Shown in pieces: positions 1-6,608 of a DNA stretch of 39,334 bases. The stretch comes from Oscillospiraceae bacterium (GTDB lineage Bacteria > Bacillota > Clostridia > Oscillospirales > Oscillospiraceae), in contig WRJA01000012.1 of assembly GCA_009782435.1 (NCBI GenBank), positions 1-39,334 of the forward strand, given 5' to 3'. How positions within the stretch are numbered: position 1 is the first letter of the stretch; each line of letters begins with the position of its first letter. The notes under the pieces are model-generated. The model was given only the letters and a program-made list of their open reading frames with translations. It searched no databases and was not told where the DNA came from. A program made the translations under genes and the position numbers.

Positions 1-624
1 CAGCGATTTCATGAGTATCTTATACGATTCGTAGTCCGGAATCAAGAAAAAATGCCCGGACATTTCCTCTTTGTCCATATCGGTAAATTTCGTCTTCATA
101 AAAAGGACCGAATCGCCAATCCTCCCGTATTCAATCGCCGCTATACTCATTATTGCCCCAAGCATATCTATCGCCGCTTGCGGTACCGAAGGCGTGATCT
201 TTAGTCCCGTCATAACGCCGATGGACGACAGATACGAGCCTACCAGTATGTTCGCCACTTCGGTCAGAACGGAAAGCTCCATATCCCCGAAATTCTCGGC
301 GCTCAGATTCTTAGGAACGGGTCTGTCCTCGTTCATCGCCATCGAAACCATGGTATACGCGTTGTGTATGTCCAAAACGAGCAGGACATAACCGGACAGT
401 TCGCCCGACATGTCCACCAGCATTCCGGCCACCGTACTCTCCGGGCCGTTCATTACATTGACTATATCGTTGAAAGGGACTACCTCAGCTTCGGGAACGC
501 TCATGTTAATGTCGCGGTTGAGAAGCCCGGCAAGCGCCGTGACAGCGTTTCCCGAACCGATTGTGCCGATTTCCTTAAGCACGTCCAACTGCGTATTATC
601 AACGCCTTCAATTTTTTTCTCCAA
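1..624 (-). CDS. cheC: CheC-family chemotaxis phosphatase (3' end cut by window edge)
   Basis: The minus-strand frame is open from a TTG at 624 to the window edge (208 codons, close to the full family length). The TTG is preceded by AAGGAGGG six bases upstream, and no ATG fits better. CheC dephosphorylates CheY-P in Gram-positive chemotaxis and binds CheD. The protein shows the usual two-fold CheC repeat. The second active-site helix is intact (S118-x3-E122-x2-N125, in ELSVLTEVANIL). The first reads D14-x3-E18-x2-T21 (KEIGTIGSGNA), where the family normally has Asn in EIGN, so one of the two phosphatase sites lacks its key Asn. It has no FliN-like C-terminal domain within what is visible, so it is CheC rather than FliY. 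It diverges from fliD. The family call is firm; loss of site 1 is seen directly, its effect is inferred. Confidence 0.9.
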   Translation of the reverse strand, partial: MEKKIEGVDNTQLDVLKEIGTIGSGNAVTALAGLLNRDINMSVPEAEVVPFNDIVNVMNGPESTVAGMLVDMSGELSGYVLLVLDIHNAYTMVSMAMNEDRPVPKNLSAENFGDMELSVLTEVANILVGSYLSSIGVMTGLKITPSVPQAAIDMLGAIMSIAAIEYGRIGDSVLFMKTKFTDMDKEEMSGHFFLIPDYESYKILMKSL

Positions 625-742
625 AAAGAACCCTCCTTATCCCCGGAAAGCGTCTTCATTATTCGCCTGTATACACTTTATGCGAAACACTATACTACAA
701 AACTTCACAAATTACCACAATATTTTTTAACGGATTTAACCG

Positions 743-762
743 TTTATATTGCGGTATATAAA
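743..762. promoter_or_regulatory. Perfect inverted repeat between divergent cheC and fliD
   Basis: Seven-base arms TTTATAT (743-749) and ATATAAA (756-762) surround a six-base centre. It lies in the very AT-rich 243-base gap between cheC (left) and fliD (right). It could be an operator, or simply overlapping opposed -10 elements: TTTAAC (735-740), 16 bases, TATAAA (757-762) is a weak sigma-A-like arrangement for fliD. A second smaller repeat, AATCTT (821-826) with AAGATT (834-839), lies just before the fliD ribosome binding site. No convincing sigma-D promoter was found in this gap. Confidence 0.3.
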
Positions 763-867
763 AATTTAGTTTATTATGTTATAAAGTAAACCCGGAAAAT
801 TCCGTAATAAGTAATATATGAATCTTAAAGAATAAGATTTCGGACTAATAATAATGAGGTGTTTAAA

Positions 868-2814
868 ATGGCAATCAGCAGTATAGGCACGCCCAACCGC
901 ATAACCGGACTCTACTCCGGATTTGATACCGACGCTCTTATCAAGAGCATGCTGAAGATGGAACAGCTCAAGATCGACCGTCAGTTCCGCGCTTTGACCG
1001 CCCTGCAGTGGAAGCAGAACGCGTATTACGGCGTAAGGGACGACTTGCTGGCGTTCACGACGAGTTTCTTGGGCTCCGACTCAATGCTGAGCAAAGCGTC
1101 ATACAACACGTTCAAAGCCACGTCGAGCTCGGCCGCCGTAACGGTGTCGGCCGGCAACGACGCTATCGCCGGCGCTATGAAGATCGACATAGAACAGTTG
1201 GCGACGGGAGCAAAGGCGACGAGCGCGGTCGGCATCTCCGTGCCCGGCGGGACTACCTCCGCCAAATTGGGAGACATAAAAAATCTTTTCTATAACTACA
1301 CAAGCTACGACAACGGCTCGGTGGGCATGACCCCAACAGATACAATAAAATTTGAGATAAACGGCGTTGCGTTTTCTTTCGGGAAAAACGACACCCTGCA
1401 AAAAATGATCAACACCGTAAACAGCAGCGACGCGGGCGTCACAATGAGCTACAGCAACGCCAACGACGCTATCAGCATTACCTCAAACAACACGGGCGCA
1501 TACAGCCGGCTCAGCATAAAAAACACAGCCGGCAACGCCTTCGGCAATCCCTCTATGACTCAGGTAAACGAAACATATATGGGGGCCAATATATACCGGG
1601 ACAAAAACGGCAAAATCGTATACGATACGACCAATTTTGCTCAGGCCGAATACGGCGACGACGATCGCATCGTGTGGCGCGCCATAAGCGACGGAAGTAT
1701 TTTATACGACACAGCAAATTCCACGGACGACGGTAACGGCGTGTACCGATACGCCGACGGCAGTATCGCTTATCTTAAGGACGGTTCGACCAAAGCCAAC
1801 GCCGAGTACGACAAGGAAGGCAATATCGTATGGCGCGATGAAGCGTACCCCGATTTTACCGACGGCATGGTCGTCGGCGCGCCCGGCACCGGCGAGGTCA
1901 CATTCGATGAAATCAACGGCTTTGAGAGCTTGCTCTTAGACCCTCGCGGCGCTTTCGGTATCAGCACGGACTCTTCGAAATATACCCCCGGACAAGACGC
2001 CAAATTCAAAATAAACGACGGCGAAACCATTACGTCCGCGTCGAATACGTTCACGGACAGCGGCGTTAAATTCACACTGAATTATATGCCCGTAAATAAT
2101 GAGCCGATCATCGTCAGCGTCGCGAGAGACACGCAGCCGGTCGTTGACAACATAAAAAAATTCGTTGAGGGATACAACACCCTCGTTAAAAAGCTCAACG
2201 ATATGCTCTCCGAGCGCAAGACAACGAAGGAGCGCGAATACGTCGCTTTGACCGATGAGGAAAAGGCCTCTATGACCGAAGAGCAAATAAAAAGCTGGGA
2301 AGAGATCGCGAAAAAGGGCCTTTTGTACAACGACTCCGGCATCAGGTCCATGCTCTCTGCGCTTCGCAGCGAGCTTTACACCAAGATCGAAGGTGTAGGA
2401 CTGTCTCCCGCCGAAATAGGACTCGGGACATTCAATATAAATGATAAGGAAACTTACAGCGCTTGGCAAACGGGCGGTCAGATATTCCTGGACGAGGACA
2501 GGCTGATAAGCGCCTTGGAGCGGGATCCGGACGCAGTCATGAACCTGTTCATAGGCGAAAACGGCTACATGCACCGCATAAACGAAATAATGAGAAACTA
2601 CAGAACAGGCAGCAACATAGACGCGACAAACTCACTGGACAGCCGTATAAACCGCGCGAGCGATCAAATAAACGCTCTTGAAAAAAAGATGCAGCAGCTC
2701 TCGGAGAAATACTATCTTCAATTCGCGGCTCTGGAGACGGCTCTGGCAAAACTTGAGGCACAGAGTTCTTGGCTTGCATCGATACTGTCGCCGGATTCTC
2801 AATCTCAATATTAA
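868..2814 (+). CDS. fliD: Flagellar filament cap protein FliD (hook-associated protein 2)
   Basis: FliD forms the pentameric cap that folds exported flagellin at the filament tip. The N-terminal signature ITGLYSGFDTDALIKSML and a heptad-rich C-terminus (near residues 600-645) fit FliD_N and FliD_C. I chose the ATG at 868 (648 aa) because GAGGTG ends six bases before it; an in-frame GTG at 859 lies inside that ribosome site. Length is somewhat above many Firmicutes FliDs. The excess sits between the two conserved domains: residues about 240-325 hold several hairpin-like units with a Y-x-D-x-x-G-x-I-V-W/Y flavour (for example YRDKNGKIVYD, YRYADGSIAYLKDG, YDKEGNIVWRDE). FliS, its partner chaperone in many systems, follows after 24 bases, so co-transcription is likely. 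Confidence 0.93.
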   Translation: MAISSIGTPNRITGLYSGFDTDALIKSMLKMEQLKIDRQFRALTALQWKQNAYYGVRDDLLAFTTSFLGSDSMLSKASYNTFKATSSSAAVTVSAGNDAIAGAMKIDIEQLATGAKATSAVGISVPGGTTSAKLGDIKNLFYNYTSYDNGSVGMTPTDTIKFEINGVAFSFGKNDTLQKMINTVNSSDAGVTMSYSNANDAISITSNNTGAYSRLSIKNTAGNAFGNPSMTQVNETYMGANIYRDKNGKIVYDTTNFAQAEYGDDDRIVWRAISDGSILYDTANSTDDGNGVYRYADGSIAYLKDGSTKANAEYDKEGNIVWRDEAYPDFTDGMVVGAPGTGEVTFDEINGFESLLLDPRGAFGISTDSSKYTPGQDAKFKINDGETITSASNTFTDSGVKFTLNYMPVNNEPIIVSVARDTQPVVDNIKKFVEGYNTLVKKLNDMLSERKTTKEREYVALTDEEKASMTEEQIKSWEEIAKKGLLYNDSGIRSMLSALRSELYTKIEGVGLSPAEIGLGTFNINDKETYSAWQTGGQIFLDEDRLISALERDPDAVMNLFIGENGYMHRINEIMRNYRTGSNIDATNSLDSRINRASDQINALEKKMQQLSEKYYLQFAALETALAKLEAQSSWLASILSPDSQSQY

Positions 2815-2825
2815 AAGCTCGGCGG

Positions 2826-2833
2826 AAGGATGT
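2826..2833 (+). promoter_or_regulatory. Candidate CsrA-binding site over the fliS ribosome binding site
   Basis: AAGGATGT matches the core of the known CsrA consensus (ARGGAUGU) exactly. It overlaps the only Shine-Dalgarno-like sequence before fliS (ATG at 2839). The outer consensus positions are mostly not matched. CsrA and its antagonist FliW are encoded 8 kb downstream in the same flagellar set. In Bacillus subtilis CsrA represses hag translation by this kind of occlusion; control of fliS is only inferred here. Confidence 0.3.
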
Positions 2834-2838
2834 AATAT

Positions 2839-3240
2839 ATGCAGCCCATAACGCTTACAAACGCGCAGGACACATACAGGAAGCAGGCAGTGATGACGGC
2901 AAGCCCCGCGGAGCTTATCGTCATGCTGTACGACGGCTTAAAACGGAACATGCTCATAGCAAAGCGCGCCATAGGCAAAAACGATCCGAACGCCGCCCAC
3001 AACGCCCTTATGAAAGCTGTTTCCATAGTGGAGGAATTGGTGCGCAGCCTCGACATGAGCGTGCCTATATCCGAGGATCTGCTGTCGGTATATGAATATA
3101 TGATAGGCGCGATATGCGATATCAACATAAAAAAAGACTCCGCGCTCATAGACCCTGTGACGGAGATGATCCAAGACCTCAAGGAGGCCTGGGAGGCCGT
3201 GAGCACGGAATGCCACGGCTCCATGTCGATCGCCGAATAA
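2839..3240 (+). CDS. fliS: Flagellin export chaperone FliS
   Basis: This 133-residue protein is a typical all-helical FliS. FliS binds the C-terminus of flagellin in the cytoplasm, prevents its premature polymerisation and delivers it to the flagellar type III secretion gate. The N-terminal NAQDTYRKQAVMTASPAELIVMLYDG is the diagnostic FliS segment (Y-x-x-x-x-V plus P-x-x-L-I-x-M-L-Y-D-G). Length is normal. It starts 24 bases after fliD with GGAAGGA six to ten bases before the ATG. No flagellin gene lies in the window, so the client must be encoded elsewhere. Confidence 0.95.
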   Translation: MQPITLTNAQDTYRKQAVMTASPAELIVMLYDGLKRNMLIAKRAIGKNDPNAAHNALMKAVSIVEELVRSLDMSVPISEDLLSVYEYMIGAICDINIKKDSALIDPVTEMIQDLKEAWEAVSTECHGSMSIAE

Positions 3241-3287
3241 CGCTCTTGTTTTCGCCGTTTATTTCAAAATGATGAAAGGTCAGGCAC

Positions 3288-3740
3288 ATGGCTGATTTTT
3301 ATCCGGAGTTGACAGAACTTCTTTTGCAAAGAAACCGGCTTGCCGAAAACTATCTGGAACTTACTGTCAAACAAAAAGCGCTTATCGAAGCAGAGGACAC
3401 GGACGGGCTGAGTTTAAATCTGTCACAGCGTGACAATCTGATCGAGGCTTTTAACGAACTGCAAAAAAAACTTGAAAATCCTCTGCGGGACTTCCGCGAG
3501 GCAAAATCGAAGGACCGCGAGAATCAAAAGGCACTCGACGCCGCGGCCTTGATTTCCGAAACCGAGAGTTTACTTTTAAAGGTCAAAGACGCGGACGTCG
3601 AAAACACAGCCGCCGTTAAGGACCTTATGCGGCGTCTGGGTGATGAGTCAAAAAAACTCAACGCGGCAAGAAAAGGCATCAGTTCCTATTCCGCAGACGG
3701 CATTATCGGCTCGGCGGAATTCTTCGACCAAATGAGATGA
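3288..3740 (+). CDS. FlgN/FliT-like flagellar export chaperone
   Basis: A 150-residue, almost entirely helical, charged protein with no membrane segment or signal peptide. Long amphipathic helices (near residues 1-75 and 85-130) and a loosely ordered C-terminus ending in SAEFFDQMR resemble the FlgN/FliT class of flagellar chaperones, which hold FlgK/FlgL or FliD for export. The usual FlgN place between flgM and flgK is empty here, so this gene after fliS may serve FlgK/FlgL, FliD, or both. Start at 3288 has AAAGGT about seven bases upstream. Sequence similarity in this class is weak, so the call rests on composition, length and position. Confidence 0.6.
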   Translation: MADFYPELTELLLQRNRLAENYLELTVKQKALIEAEDTDGLSLNLSQRDNLIEAFNELQKKLENPLRDFREAKSKDRENQKALDAAALISETESLLLKVKDADVENTAAVKDLMRRLGDESKKLNAARKGISSYSADGIIGSAEFFDQMR

Positions 3741-3786
3741 CCCCGGCCGGCATGACGCCGGAAACTTCAATCTGCGGGAGAACATA

Positions 3787-4941
3787 ATGAATATAATATC
3801 CGAAATATCGGGAGCAAATCATCTTTTGTCAAATCCGGCCAAAGCTTCAATCTCGACTGAGCCGCAGCCCCCGGAGCAATTTGCCGATGTTTACCGTGAA
3901 GCTTTTAGCGGAGTTTCGGACGAAACGCCCGGCATCCCTCAAACGCAGACAGCGCCGGTTAACTCCCTAATTCCCGGCGAATACTTTTCCGAAACGTTAA
4001 GGGACGCCCTTGTCGGCGAAATGCTGTCCGCAGCGTCCAGCGTCAACTCTTCTTCGGAATACGCTCCTCTTTCCGGGCTCGGAATCGAAAGCATGCTGCT
4101 TTCCTCCGCCGCGTCCGGCGAAATAAATGACGCTCAGCTTGCGATGTTTATGCTCTGTATGATGATAAACATATCGGACGGGGATTCTGACAAAGCCATG
4201 CTGTACAACGCCATGTCGACGCTTTTGGCCCAAATGCCGGCAACAACCGCCGCCTCGTCTTCAACAAGTTCCGGATTTCATACCCCCTCCAAGGTGTTCA
4301 GACCCACCGGCTGGGACGGGCAAATCAGAGATATGTTTTTACCGACAGCCTCCCGAAGCGGCATGTCCATTGTGCCGAGCAGCGCGTGGATACCAACGAT
4401 ACCGGCAAAGATCTCAACACAGGAAACCCGCAGCCCCGAGCTTTTGCGCTCGGTCATAGACCAATTCAACGTTGAAAACTCACTGCGCTACAGGCCCTAC
4501 CGAAACGGCCCCAATGACACCTATTGCAACATTTTTGTATGGGACGTCACAAGCGCCCTCGGGTGCGAGATACCTCATTTCGTCGATTACAAAACCGGAG
4601 AGCCCCGTATGTTTCCTGATATACAGGGAGCTTATGAGCTTGACGCGAACGGTATACAGGATTGGCTCAGAGACGTCGGTCCTTTATACGGGTGGCGCGA
4701 GGTCAGCCCGGAGACGGCTCAAATGTACGCAAACAACGGCCGGCCGGCCGTTACGAGCTGGCAAAGGCTCGGCGGGATAGGTCATGTGCAGATCGTCTGC
4801 CCGTCAGAGGACGGAGAATACGACCCCGTGCGCGGGCCTACTATCTCTCAGGCGGGCAGAAGGCGCTCAAATTACTCTTATCAGGTCGATTTTTACGGAC
4901 CGGCTCAAATGCAAAAGGTTCGTTATTACGTCCACGACTGA
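3787..4941 (+). CDS. Putative NlpC/P60- or CHAP-like cysteine peptidoglycan hydrolase in the flagellar cluster
   Basis: The 384-residue protein has two parts. Residues 1-215 are low-complexity, rich in Ser, Thr, Ala and Pro, with one short hydrophobic stretch (near 115-135), and show no family I recognise. Residues about 220-384 look like a papain-fold hydrolase. C247 sits in NDTYCNIFVWDV and H333 in GGIGHVQIVCP, the Cys-helix then Gly-His-beta pattern of CHAP and NlpC/P60 amidases or endopeptidases. A conserved-looking ISQAGRR block follows. There is no Sec signal peptide. If secreted, it may leave through the flagellar export apparatus, as FlgJ does in Proteobacteria, to open the wall for the rod; that is inference. 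GGGAG precedes the ATG. It lies 46 bases after the chaperone gene. Confidence 0.6.
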   Translation: MNIISEISGANHLLSNPAKASISTEPQPPEQFADVYREAFSGVSDETPGIPQTQTAPVNSLIPGEYFSETLRDALVGEMLSAASSVNSSSEYAPLSGLGIESMLLSSAASGEINDAQLAMFMLCMMINISDGDSDKAMLYNAMSTLLAQMPATTAASSSTSSGFHTPSKVFRPTGWDGQIRDMFLPTASRSGMSIVPSSAWIPTIPAKISTQETRSPELLRSVIDQFNVENSLRYRPYRNGPNDTYCNIFVWDVTSALGCEIPHFVDYKTGEPRMFPDIQGAYELDANGIQDWLRDVGPLYGWREVSPETAQMYANNGRPAVTSWQRLGGIGHVQIVCPSEDGEYDPVRGPTISQAGRRRSNYSYQVDFYGPAQMQKVRYYVHD

Positions 4942-4994
4942 CAGCGGTTCTTTACGGACTGCGGGCCGTATATATTTCGAACTCGGAGGATCAT

Positions 4995-6107
4995 ATGGTC
5001 CGTACGGCGGATTTTTATAAAATTTTACAGGTCCAATACGGGGCGCGGAAATCCGAAATAGCGTCCTCTTATAAAAGGCTGTGCAAAATCTATCATCCGG
5101 ACCTTAATTCTCATCCCGAAGCCGAAGAGATGATGAAGCGGATCAACATGGCCTACGACGCTCTTTGTAATGAAAGACCGGCGCCGAGGGCAGGTTTTCC
5201 TTTCGCCGGAACCGGTGAACAGAGTGGCTGCAGCAGTATTGACCTCGTCCAAGCTCAGGCTTGTATCCGTTCTTATTTTTCCGCGCTTTTGATCGGTGAC
5301 TATGTCAAAGCTTATGATTACGTCAGCGATTACGATAAAAAATATGTTACTCTGCGAAGTTTTTGCGAATGGAGAAAGGCCGTGCAAAAACTCTACGCGA
5401 TGCGCGATTTCTCGATAAAACCCGACGGGCAGATATCGACGATCGTACTTGAGAACAACCCCGGGCTTTTATCCGTTAAATATTACGTTTCCGTCACGGA
5501 AAGAAACACCGTAATGCAGACCGTCAGCAACTACAGCGTATCAAAGCTCGTTATTTCGGAATCCGGGATCTGGCATATTTTTTTGGGATACCGCGACCTC
5601 AATGAAATAGCGAAGATTTTCGAGGATCTCTCATCCAAGCAGGAATCCGGCGAAATGACAAAACACTGGGAGGAGTATTGCAAAAACACATGCCGCGACC
5701 TGAATATGTTCAGCTTGAGCGGACTTCTAAAGGAGGCAAAACGCGAACTGTACCGCTGCCGGCGCTATAAACAGCAGATGACCGTGGCGTGTTTCAGGGT
5801 AAGACCCGAACCCCCGACCGCGACGGAAGACCTCATCGCAGAGCTGGCGGAGGCGGCCTCCGGTATCCTCTCGGATGTTTTGAGAGAAACCGACATACCC
5901 GCTTATTTGGGCAACGGCGTCTTCGCAGTGCTTTTTGTCGAGCTCAGGAAAAAAAACGCGAAAATAATCACCGACAGGATCACCGACAGGATAAAAAACG
6001 ATATCCTCGAAAAATCCGGGCAAAAAATATGCGCCTCAGCCGGCTTTACCGTCTATAACGGAGGAAACTTGTCGGATTATATAGATAAATGCGTAAAAAG
6101 CATATAA
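4995..6107 (+). CDS. J-domain protein with NTF2-like middle and degenerate GGDEF-like C-terminus
   Basis: Residues 1-60 are a clear J domain (DFYKILQV, helix II KRLCKIY, then HPD at 34-36), which would stimulate the ATPase of a DnaK-type Hsp70. Residues about 85-200 (starting ACIRSYFSALLIGDYVKAYDYV) have the look of an NTF2/SnoaL-like or similar small alpha/beta fold; this is tentative. Residues about 235-370 follow the GGDEF order: an RCRRYKQQ helix, VLRETDIPAYLGNGVFAVLF in the active-site hairpin position, then KIITDRITDRIK. The signature itself is LGNGVF (305-310), so diguanylate cyclase activity is not expected. I start at ATG 4995 because CGGAGGA precedes it; the frame is open further upstream but overlaps the hydrolase gene and codes for nothing recognisable. 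It sits between the hydrolase and flgM. Confidence 0.75.
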   Translation: MVRTADFYKILQVQYGARKSEIASSYKRLCKIYHPDLNSHPEAEEMMKRINMAYDALCNERPAPRAGFPFAGTGEQSGCSSIDLVQAQACIRSYFSALLIGDYVKAYDYVSDYDKKYVTLRSFCEWRKAVQKLYAMRDFSIKPDGQISTIVLENNPGLLSVKYYVSVTERNTVMQTVSNYSVSKLVISESGIWHIFLGYRDLNEIAKIFEDLSSKQESGEMTKHWEEYCKNTCRDLNMFSLSGLLKEAKRELYRCRRYKQQMTVACFRVRPEPPTATEDLIAELAEAASGILSDVLRETDIPAYLGNGVFAVLFVELRKKNAKIITDRITDRIKNDILEKSGQKICASAGFTVYNGGNLSDYIDKCVKSI

Positions 6108-6109
6108 AG

Positions 6110-6138
6110 TTCTCATAAAATCTCTCGTTATATATAAT
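6110..6138 (+). promoter_or_regulatory. Candidate sigma-A promoter upstream of flgM
   Basis: TTCTCA (6110-6115), 17 bases, TATAAT (6133-6138). The -10 is perfect and the spacing ideal, but the -35 is poor. It lies just after the stop codon of the J-domain gene and about 75 bases before flgM. Confidence 0.3.
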
Positions 6139-6181
6139 AAGTACGGTATTGACCGAATTACAGACTCGGCTCTTGGCCAAT

Positions 6182-6189
6182 GCCGATAA
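6182..6189 (+). promoter_or_regulatory. Candidate sigma-D (sigma-28/FliA) -10 element for flgM-flgK-flgL
   Basis: GCCGATAA is an exact sigma-28 -10 box, placed so that the transcript would start just before the flgM ribosome binding site (AGGTGA, 6203-6208). The expected TAAA 15 bases upstream is absent (GACT instead), so the match is half of a promoter. It lies inside an inverted repeat, CGGCTC (6167-6172) and GAGCCG (6191-6196). A late-class promoter before flgM would fit the sigma-28/FlgM feedback. Confidence 0.35.
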
Positions 6190-6213
6190 CGAGCCGGAAA
6201 ACAGGTGAAACAA

Positions 6214-6516
6214 ATGAGCGGAATGAAAATCAACGGCCCCGGAAATATCCCGTACGCAGTTTCGGGATATCGTGTCGATAACAAGGCCGCGGGGTATCGC
6301 AAAAATGAGGCCGTATCGGGTCCTGATGAGCTCGCGCTTTCCGAAGCGGCCGTCAGCTTTTCAAAAATCTTGGCCGAAGTCAAAGAAGCCGTCGCCGGAC
6401 AAAAGGCGGATAATTTCGCCCGAATCACGGAATTGAAAGCCAAAATAGAAGCCGGTACATACTCAATATCCGCAGAGGATGTGGCCGAGGGTATTTTGGG
6501 CGAGCTTTACGGCTGA
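6214..6516 (+). CDS. flgM: Negative regulator of flagellin synthesis FlgM (anti-sigma-28)
   Basis: FlgM binds sigma-28/sigma-D until the hook is complete, then is exported or otherwise removed so that late genes switch on. The 100-residue protein has the disordered, Gly/Asn-rich N-terminus and the C-terminal FlgM helices: DELALSEAAVSFSKIL, then ITELKAKIEAGTYSISAEDVAEGIL, which match the family's R-x-x-x-I-x-x-L-K-x-x-I-x-x-G-x-Y pattern. I use ATG 6214, five bases after AGGTGA; an in-frame GTG at 6205 overlaps that site. It precedes flgK by 92 bases. Confidence 0.92.
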   Translation: MSGMKINGPGNIPYAVSGYRVDNKAAGYRKNEAVSGPDELALSEAAVSFSKILAEVKEAVAGQKADNFARITELKAKIEAGTYSISAEDVAEGILGELYG

Positions 6517-6608
6517 GAAACGCGCGGCGGGCACAGCTGTAAGCCGGGTCCCGTGATTTGCGCGACGCTTGTTTTATCCGCAACAAAAACCAAATCGGGA
6601 GTGTTACG

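Noticed and set aside
782-808. Possible sigma-D promoter for fliD (TAAA, 15 bases, TCCGTAAT)
   Set aside because: Spacing is right, but the -10 matches only four of eight consensus positions.
4662-4994. Open frame extending the J-domain protein upstream to 4662
   Set aside because: It overlaps the hydrolase gene in another frame, has no family similarity, and the J domain starts right after ATG 4995 with a good ribosome site.
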